A stretch of DNA of 11,008 bases from Planctomycetaceae bacterium (GTDB taxonomy: Bacteria > Planctomycetota > Planctomycetia > Planctomycetales > Planctomycetaceae): contig JALWSL010000738.1 in assembly GCA_027080405.1 (NCBI GenBank), positions 1 to 11,008 of the forward strand. Direction: 5' to 3'. Both the position numbers and the translations under genes were made by a program. Below the pieces are notes generated by a model. The model did no database searches. It had not been told where the DNA came from and saw nothing but the letters and a program-made list of their open reading frames with translations. Numbering within the stretch: position 1 is the first letter of the stretch; each line of letters begins with the position of its first letter. This document shows, in pieces, positions 5,846 through 11,008 of the stretch.

Positions 5846-7929
5846 CGCTTTCCTTCTATTTTTTGTATTGTTTTGAATTGCCATTGTTCGTTGAAGAAGT
5901 TTGCCTCGACAACCTTGCCGGGCCAGAGGGAATCAGGTTTCTTGCGTAAGTCGATCACGGCCCAGTCAGGGAGTTTGGGAACTTGCCGGGCATTATTCAA
6001 GTAGGCAAATTCCCGGTAGGTGAAGCCGCTGTTGAGAACGACATATTTGGAAGGATTGGCCGGGTTGGGGTAAATCATGATCGGTGCATGATGAGCCGCA
6101 TCGTATTTTTTCCCCGCAACAGTCAACTCCCGTTGATTCCATTTCAAAGGGAGTCGATCGATAATTTTGGCCAGAGCGGAGTTACTGGCCGGGTCCCCGA
6201 AATAGACCAGGTGATTATTTTCGATTTGCTCAGCCGTCAATTCGGTATCGTCAACAAACTGGGCATCTCCGCGGAACTGACGTCGCCATTCCCTGATGAA
6301 ATGATTCTGTTCAGAAATTGACCACTGTTCCAACTTTTCATTCCAGGCTCTCCCTGTCGGTTTGACGATGAGGAACGGTCCCATGAAGGCATCATCAATC
6401 GGCCCCTGCAGATCATGTTTTTTCTGCAGGCCGTTTGCGGGAGAAGGGCCGAGTTGCCATTGATCGCCAATCCGGTGCAGTTCACAACTCCAGGAACGAT
6501 CTGTTTCCGGACGCAGGGTAACCAGAATCTGTTTGCCATCGGAACCCTTTGCGGGCTTTGTGTTATGCATCACCAATGTCACAGGACGATCCGGGGCAAA
6601 AGGGGATTCTCCTGCCTTGAAATCGAGTTTCAAGCCGCGAACATTGCGGGCATCAATCTCGATTCTGTTTTCATCGGGCAGTATTCGGGCTGCGACGTGG
6701 GACTGGGCCCAATGCTCCTGCAGACGTGTGATTGTCAGCCAGTGCATGCGGTTGTATTTCAACGTGTACGTGACAAGGCGGATTTCCATCGGAACGGAAA
6801 TCCGTCCCCGTTTGGCCAGCCTCTCCATTTTCGCTGCAATAATTCTGGCGGAATCCGGATGAATCGCGTGCTTCGTACCAGGGCCGATAATGTGGGTTAA
6901 TCGCAGATTCTCTTTTTTAAGCGCGGTTTCCATGATGTCCGCTGCCTGTTTTTGAATATCCAATTCGCCACTGTAGGCGATTGTCGGCAGTTGATACAAG
7001 TTGGCTGCAACGTCCGTGCAGTCGTACATGTGCCAAAGTTTTTTCTCGTACCAGGTCGGTTTCAATGTTTCTTTCTGGAAGAACTTCAGGAATTCGGGCG
7101 TTTCCGAAAAACCTGCCCCGGGGTTGGCTGCAAAAAACAGGTCTGGATAATGGACCGCCATCTGCCAGCAACCGGCTCCCCCCATCGAAAAACCCCGCAC
7201 ACTGATGCAGTCTTCATCAATCCGATAAGACTCCCTGGCATGATCGAGGGCTTCAAGGACATCGACTTCCCCTGCAAATTTGAAGGCGTTGCTGTAGCGA
7301 CCATACGGGTGCAGCACTATTGTATCGCGTGACTGATAGCGCCCTTTACGAAACATGCGCTGGGCGATAAAAAGTGGTTCGGTGGAGCGTTCGCCTCTGC
7401 CGTGGAACCAAAGATCGAGACGGTAACTCTCTTTTCCCGTGAACGAATAGCTGGCAGGAATCTCCAGACCGTACGGTTGGACGGTCTGATCAATTTTTGA
7501 ACGATAACCTCGCACGACCAGACCGGTTTGCTTCGTCCAATAGGCGTTTCCCGTTTGCAGCGAAGAAGCCCGCTTCAGCCCTTCCGCCAGCACTTTTTTG
7601 GCTGTCGTGACATCCCGCTGCGAAAACAATTCCCGGTGAGCGACGCTGTCCCGAATCGCTCGGGCGAAAATTTCGACATCGGGAACAAGAGACCGGATGC
7701 GGGCATCCCTGCTTTTTTTCAGTGTTTCGATTTGTGCATACAGTTTTTTCTGCCCGGCAAGCAGTTCCTGTCTGTCAGTTTCAGAAAGTTCAATTCCAAC
7801 TGGAGGAACCTGCCGTACCTGATCGGGGAGATTATCTTTGGGGCCGTCCGCGAGAACCAAAATGGGCTGGCCACCATTACCCAGCAGAATCAGGGAAAGA
7901 AAAAGGATGGAGTAGGTCGTGTTTCGCAT
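5842..7929 (-). CDS. Large secreted serine hydrolase, prolyl-oligopeptidase-like
   Basis: 695 aa from the ATG at 7929. An in-frame TTG at 7977 would spoil the signal peptide by adding a polar lead. The signal peptide spans about 1-27 (hydrophobic core YSILFLSLILL, likely cut after VLA). A helical region at 47-125 follows, then an alpha/beta-hydrolase domain at about 150-372. That domain has LWFHGRGE as oxyanion region (173-180), GFSMGG with nucleophile Ser248, Asp324 in SGELD and His354 in GTKHA. This matches the esterase/prolyl-oligopeptidase family (PF00326-like) rather than a beta-propeller peptidase. The C-terminal ~320 residues hold a probable beta-rich part (380-500) and a further domain (505-690) that I cannot name. 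Export to the periplasm and cleavage of an ester or peptide bond are expected. It is first in a unit with the SDR, whose start it overlaps. No gene for a partner enzyme is apparent. Confidence 0.85.
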   Translation of the reverse strand: MRNTTYSILFLSLILLGNGGQPILVLADGPKDNLPDQVRQVPPVGIELSETDRQELLAGQKKLYAQIETLKKSRDARIRSLVPDVEIFARAIRDSVAHRELFSQRDVTTAKKVLAEGLKRASSLQTGNAYWTKQTGLVVRGYRSKIDQTVQPYGLEIPASYSFTGKESYRLDLWFHGRGERSTEPLFIAQRMFRKGRYQSRDTIVLHPYGRYSNAFKFAGEVDVLEALDHARESYRIDEDCISVRGFSMGGAGCWQMAVHYPDLFFAANPGAGFSETPEFLKFFQKETLKPTWYEKKLWHMYDCTDVAANLYQLPTIAYSGELDIQKQAADIMETALKKENLRLTHIIGPGTKHAIHPDSARIIAAKMERLAKRGRISVPMEIRLVTYTLKYNRMHWLTITRLQEHWAQSHVAARILPDENRIEIDARNVRGLKLDFKAGESPFAPDRPVTLVMHNTKPAKGSDGKQILVTLRPETDRSWSCELHRIGDQWQLGPSPANGLQKKHDLQGPIDDAFMGPFLIVKPTGRAWNEKLEQWSISEQNHFIREWRRQFRGDAQFVDDTELTAEQIENNHLVYFGDPASNSALAKIIDRLPLKWNQRELTVAGKKYDAAHHAPIMIYPNPANPSKYVVLNSGFTYREFAYLNNARQVPKLPDWAVIDLRKKPDSLWPGKVVEANFFNEQWQFKTIQKIEGKR

Positions 7930-7985
7930 GGGGAAGGATATTTCCTGTCGTGGGGACTGATTTTCAACAATCAACAATCGGTTCT

Positions 7986-8014
7986 ACTGTACCGTTTTGT
8001 TTCTCGATTGAAAA
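7986..8014 (-). promoter_or_regulatory. Putative promoter for the hydrolase-SDR unit
   Basis: On the minus strand TTTTCA (8014-8009) and TACAGT (7991-7986) are spaced by 17 bp, each matching 4 of 6 sigma-70 positions. It would leave a leader of about 50 nt before the ATG at 7929. The match is modest and no other candidate in the gap was better. Confidence 0.3.
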
Positions 8015-8018
8015 CCGG

Positions 8019-8040
8019 TCAGAAAAGGCGTTTTTTCTGA
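8019..8040. repeat. Hairpin-forming inverted repeat in the divergent gap
   Basis: TCAGAAAA (8019-8026) and TTTTCTGA (8033-8040) form a perfect 8-bp stem with a 6-nt loop. It lies just upstream of the putative minus-strand promoter. It is A/T-rich and lacks a following T-run, so it looks more like an operator or a spurious palindrome than a terminator. Confidence 0.55.
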
Positions 8041-8147
8041 TCAGAGCATTCGGAACAACCGATACAACTGATACGGCAAGACTAAAGATCTCCGTGGGGA
8101 GGGTCTGCTTACAGCGTTGCTGTGCTCATTGCAAACAGATGGAAAGG

Positions 8148-8171
8148 CAGTTGACTGACGACAATCAACTG
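8148..8171. repeat. Inverted repeat upstream of the secreted unknown gene
   Basis: CAGTTGA (8148-8154) and its complement TCAACTG (8165-8171) are separated by 10 nt. The left arm contains TTGACT, a -35-like hexamer without a good -10 partner. Centre-to-centre spacing of about 17 bp would suit a dimeric regulator on one DNA face, but chance is not excluded. Confidence 0.5.
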
Positions 8172-8194
8172 GCCGATTTTCAAGCTTGTCCTCA

Positions 8195-8203
8195 GGGAGG
8201 AGG
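8195..8203 (+). promoter_or_regulatory. Strong ribosome binding site for the secreted unknown gene
   Basis: GGGAGGAGG lies 9 nt before the ATG at 8213. It favours that ATG over the in-frame TTG at 8186, which lies upstream of the site itself and would put charged residues ahead of the signal peptide. Confidence 0.65.
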
Positions 8204-8212
8204 AAACAGGAA

Positions 8213-9256
8213 ATGCTACTGAAGAGACTAAAGGGAGCCGCTTTACTGACTGCGATTGTGTTATTGGGAAATTGTCAGTTGGAAGCGCAACTCGTACCAG
8301 GTACGGGTGTTAAAATGAATTCGCAAAGCGATGATTTCGAGTCAGGCAATTTCAAGTTCTACTACAATCATCCCAAAAGCAGTCGTGAACAGGATGAACA
8401 ACTGCGTTCTCCGGTCGGTTTTTCCAACAACAAAAAATGGAGAGAAGGCCCCAAGCGTGGCGTGCCCGATTCAGTTGTTCTGGTAAAAACACCACCCGGT
8501 GGGATTGAGGGCTCTCAATTTTCGCTGGCGATCAAATCGAAACACACAGGCATCCCCGGACGTATCACCTACAAGCAGCAGCAGGATGATCTCCTGTTGG
8601 CGACGCGACATATTCCTGTTTCCTGGAAGCCGAGTTGTGTAGCGAGAGTTTATCTTCCTGATTGGGACAAATGGGAAAACCGGTCCGGCACCCATTTTGG
8701 GTTCCGTGCCGATCTCCGAACGACCATTATGGAAGAGGAAGAGGTTCCTATTACCGATCCCCGAGCCAGGGGCGGCAGAAAAAGTCGCCGTGGTGGTCTG
8801 TTCGGCGGACTGTTCCGCACAGCCATGGTCGAAAAAGTGGAACCGTACTGGCCCGGAATGTTTATTCAATTCCATAGTAAAACAGACGCCAAATACGATA
8901 AAGATTCCGCAATGATTGTCATTCGCGGCGACAGGAACGGTAACGTGATTCCCGGTCCTTCCATCAAGGAACCAGGCTGGTGGACGCTGGGAATGTCATT
9001 CACTCCCGATGGTGCTGTCCACTATTACGCCAGTCCCGGTGTTGACGATTTGACTCCGGCCGATCATCTGACTTCTCAGTATCCCTACGGATATCGGGCG
9101 AAGTATTTCACTACGCTCTTTTTCAACTCCGTGAATATGGATGACGGAAAAACATGGTCAACGGAATTCATTATCGATGACCCAGCTGTCTACTACGCTG
9201 GAGGTAGCAGTCGACAGGCGCGATCCACCTCAAATCGCAACACAAGACGACGCTAA
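8213..9256 (+). CDS. Secreted protein of unknown function, probable beta-sandwich
   Basis: 347 aa; I do not recognise the family. The N-terminus is a signal peptide (KRLK, hydrophobic core at about 8-19, likely cut after LEA at 25). LGNC is not a proper lipobox, so the mature protein is probably soluble. The rest alternates short beta-like strands rich in aromatics, such as FYYNHP (49-54), WWTLGMSF (256-263) and AVHYYASPG (268-276), ending in a WSTEFIIDDPAVYY strand (315-328). That pattern resembles concanavalin-like or jelly-roll carbohydrate-binding folds, but this is only a resemblance. Residues 174-206 form an inserted loop: EEEE, then a basic Gly/Arg stretch with the tandem-like GLFGGLF. 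The C-terminus ends in a Ser/Asn/Arg tail (RRR). The gene has its own ribosome site and an intrinsic terminator, so it is likely a single-gene unit. Confidence 0.8.
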   Translation: MLLKRLKGAALLTAIVLLGNCQLEAQLVPGTGVKMNSQSDDFESGNFKFYYNHPKSSREQDEQLRSPVGFSNNKKWREGPKRGVPDSVVLVKTPPGGIEGSQFSLAIKSKHTGIPGRITYKQQQDDLLLATRHIPVSWKPSCVARVYLPDWDKWENRSGTHFGFRADLRTTIMEEEEVPITDPRARGGRKSRRGGLFGGLFRTAMVEKVEPYWPGMFIQFHSKTDAKYDKDSAMIVIRGDRNGNVIPGPSIKEPGWWTLGMSFTPDGAVHYYASPGVDDLTPADHLTSQYPYGYRAKYFTTLFFNSVNMDDGKTWSTEFIIDDPAVYYAGGSSRQARSTSNRNTRRR

Positions 9257-9283
9257 ATCGTTTTGAATCAACCAGTAACACCG

Positions 9284-9312
9284 AAAGCCTGATTTCGCAT
9301 CAGGCTTTTTTT
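9284..9312 (+). terminator. Intrinsic terminator after the secreted unknown gene
   Basis: AAAGCCTGAT (9284-9293) pairs with ATCAGGCTTT (9299-9308) in a perfect 10-bp stem with a 5-nt loop. Seven T residues (9306-9312) end the structure. It lies 28 nt past the stop codon and isolates this gene from cheA downstream. The opposite strand has no long T-run, so it acts in one direction. Confidence 0.9.
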
Positions 9313-9634
9313 GTTTACTGACACAATGTCTGAAAGGCGGTGTGTTCAACCTTTGTAAACGCAGGTGAGTTCCGCCGAACGGGAAGATGGAAAGTGAATC
9401 CTCACAGTTAACCGAATACAAACCGACATGGAGATCCAATAATTCAGTGATAACCCCCAAAATCGACAAATTCTGCTTAAAAAGCAAACCTGTATTTAAC
9501 AATCTGTGGCCTTTATGACGATGCAATGAGTTAGCGTGGACCCTGGAAAAGAGGGTATTGCGCTGTTTTACCGTGTTTTGGGCCAGGGAGGGTCCGAATT
9601 TCTTTTCGCACTCTAGAATAAAGCTGCATGACGC
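9313..9634 (+). other. Intergenic region upstream of cheA
   Basis: About 320 bases without a supported gene; the open frame on the minus strand (9230-9526) runs back over the terminator and the preceding gene and is rejected. A 5-bp hairpin (ACCCT 9540-9544 with AGGGT 9552-9556) and an imperfect inverted repeat are present. In the latter, GGACCCTGG (9538-9546) faces CCAGGG (9583-9588) and GGGTCC (9590-9595). TAGAAT at 9614-9619 is -10-like but has no -35 partner. The cheA promoter should lie here but cannot be placed. Confidence 0.5.
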
Positions 9635-11008
9635 ATGGAAGACGATATTCTTCAGGGATTTCTCGAAGAAAGTTGGGAAAATCTCAACCAGCTTGATTCC
9701 GACATCGTGGCCTTCGAAAAGGATACGGAGAACGATGATCTTTTAGCGAGTGTGTTTCGTACCATTCATACGATCAAGGGAACGTGCGGATTCATCGGAT
9801 TGACGCGCATCGGCGCCGTTTCCCATGCAACGGAAAATGTGTTGGGGAAAATGCGGGATCGTTCTATCGAGCGGACCAGCGATGCCATTTCCCTTGTACT
9901 GGAAGGGATAGACGGCATCAAGGAATTGATGCAGGGACTCGAAGCCACTGGCGAAGAACCAAGCATCGATCATAAAGAGCTGATCAACAGGCTGGAACAG
10001 GTAGCTGAAGGGAAGGACGCGAGTCAATTTGTCGGAAAGAGTGCCGGGCAGGAAACGAAAGCAACTGCCTCGGCCGGTGGTCAGGCCGAGTCGCAAACAG
10101 CCGTGGCGACAGGAATCGATACGTCTTCATTGATGACAGAATCCGGCGAAGTCGATTTTGACGAACTTGACAAAGCGATCAATGAAGCGGCTGCCCGTCA
10201 TCGTGAGAAGTTGGCCGAGCAGAAAAAAGAGGAGAAACAGAAAGCAGATTCGTCCAATTCTGCAACAGGTACCGGCGGGAAGCAGGCGGGAAGTGCACCA
10301 GCCAAAAAAGCGGCTCCAGTCGAAGCTGACGCTCATCCCAGCAAAAAAAAGACTGCCGCAGATCTATCCATCCGCGTCAATGTGAACGTGCTGGATAGTC
10401 TGATGAATCTGGTTGGCGAACTCGTTCTTGCCAGAAATCAGTTGATCCAACTTTCCCGTGACGATGAAGAATCACGCTATTCCGCTCCCATTTCCCATCT
10501 GAATCGCGTCACTTCCGATCTGCAGGAAGGCGTGATGAAAACACGTATGCAACCGATCGGAAATGCCTGGAGTAAACTCCCGCGACTCGTCCGCGATTTG
10601 GCTCGCATCACGGAAAAGCAAATTGAACTGGAAATGGATGGAGCCGATACCGAACTGGATCGCACCGTTCTGGATGCCATCAAGGATCCGCTAACCCACA
10701 TGGTGCGCAATTCAGCCGATCATGGTATCGAAACAACCGCGGAGCGGATTGCCGCGGGGAAGCCGGAAAAAGGCACGATCCACCTGAATGCCTACCATGA
10801 AGGAGGCCACGTTATCATCTGCATCGAAGATGATGGAGCCGGCATCAATGCGGAACGCGTCCTGAATAAGGCGATCGCAAACGGTTTGGTCAGTGAGGCC
10901 GATGCGGCCAATTTAAGCGATTACGACATCCATCAATTCATCTTTCACCCCGGGCTTTCCACGGCGGAGAAAGTCAGTTCCGTTTCCGGACGCGGTGTTG
11001 GTATGGAT
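9635..11008 (+). CDS. cheA: CheA-type chemotaxis histidine kinase, 3' end cut off
   Basis: 458 codons are present and the frame is open to the window edge. CheA autophosphorylates on its HPt histidine and passes phosphate to response regulators, coupled to receptors through CheW. Residues 1-105 are an HPt (P1) domain with the phosphoacceptor His45 in TIHTIKG. Residues 127-240 are an Ala/Lys/Gln-rich linker with no clear P2 domain. Residues 242-310 are the dimerisation (P3) domain, beginning [20 protein letters not shown] and including MKTRMQPIG. The ATPase (P4) follows with the N box [12 protein letters not shown] (355-366), G1 DDGAGI (399-404), an F-box-like [10 protein letters not shown] (435-444) and G2 SGRGVGMD (451-458). 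All catalytic motifs seen are intact. The start is the first ATG after an in-frame TGA (9629-9631); no good ribosome site precedes it. The expected CheW-like P5 domain and any receiver domain lie beyond the window. Confidence 0.93.
   Translation, partial: MEDDILQGFLEESWENLNQLDSDIVAFEKDTENDDLLASVFRTIHTIKGTCGFIGLTRIGAVSHATENVLGKMRDRSIERTSDAISLVLEGIDGIKELMQGLEATGEEPSIDHKELINRLEQVAEGKDASQFVGKSAGQETKATASAGGQAESQTAVATGIDTSSLMTESGEVDFDELDKAINEAAARHREKLAEQKKEEKQKADSSNSATGTGGKQAGSAPAKKAAPVEADAHPSKKKTAADLSIRVNVNVLDSLMNLVGELVLARNQLIQLSRDDEESRYSAPISHLNRVTSDLQEGVMKTRMQPIGNAWSKLPRLVRDLARITEKQIELEMDGADTELDRTVLDAIKDPLTHMVRNSADHGIETTAERIAAGKPEKGTIHLNAYHEGGHVIICIEDDGAGINAERVLNKAIANGLVSEADAANLSDYDIHQFIFHPGLSTAEKVSSVSGRGVGMD

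Noticed and set aside
5114..6004. A 296-codon plus-strand frame opposite the SDR gene
   Set aside because: The minus strand encodes a complete SDR with all catalytic motifs across this stretch, so the plus frame is an antisense shadow of its codon pattern.
9614..9619. TAGAAT as the -10 element of a cheA promoter
   Set aside because: No acceptable -35 hexamer lies 15-18 bp upstream, there is no TGn extension, and it would give an almost leaderless transcript.
9743..10096. A 117-codon minus-strand frame opposite cheA
   Set aside because: It lies wholly antisense to the HPt domain and linker of cheA, which is supported by motifs, and has no domain of its own.

Overview
The window looks like chromosomal DNA from a member of the Planctomycetota. 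This is an inference from gene style, not a database match. The clues are large secreted hydrolases of a type common there, an ApbE-family protein with an RREFL motif near its N-terminus, a CheA-type kinase with a long Ala/Lys/Gln-rich linker, moderate GC, roomy intergenic spaces and few tight operons. No rRNA, tRNA, CRISPR array, insertion sequence, integrase or phage gene is visible.

Layout from left to right. (1) 41-2152, minus: an ABC-exporter-like half transporter with six likely membrane segments, whose nucleotide-binding domain has lost nearly every ATPase motif. (2) 2153-2848: a divergent intergenic region with a likely extended -10 promoter for the ABC gene, an exact 17-bp tandem duplication just downstream of it, and no convincing gene. 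(3) 2849-3760, plus: a secreted alpha/beta-hydrolase (esterase-like). (4) 7929-3873, minus: three co-directional genes. A large exported serine hydrolase overlaps an SDR oxidoreductase by an ATGA junction. An ApbE-family flavin transferase follows after a gap of about 143 nt. (5) 7930-8212: a second divergent intergenic region with small inverted repeats. (6) 8213-9256, plus: a secreted protein of unknown function, probably beta-rich, closed by a strong intrinsic terminator. (7) 9313-9634: intergenic. (8) 9635 to the window end, plus: the first 458 codons of a CheA-type chemotaxis histidine kinase.

The genes do not form one obvious pathway. The hydrolase-SDR pair is the only firmly coupled unit; ApbE may share its transcript. 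The point most worth following is the ABC protein: Walker A, Q-loop, signature, D-loop and H-loop all depart from consensus while the reading frame and membrane domain stay intact. That suggests a pseudo-ATPase subunit with a structural or regulatory role, or a partner encoded outside the window.
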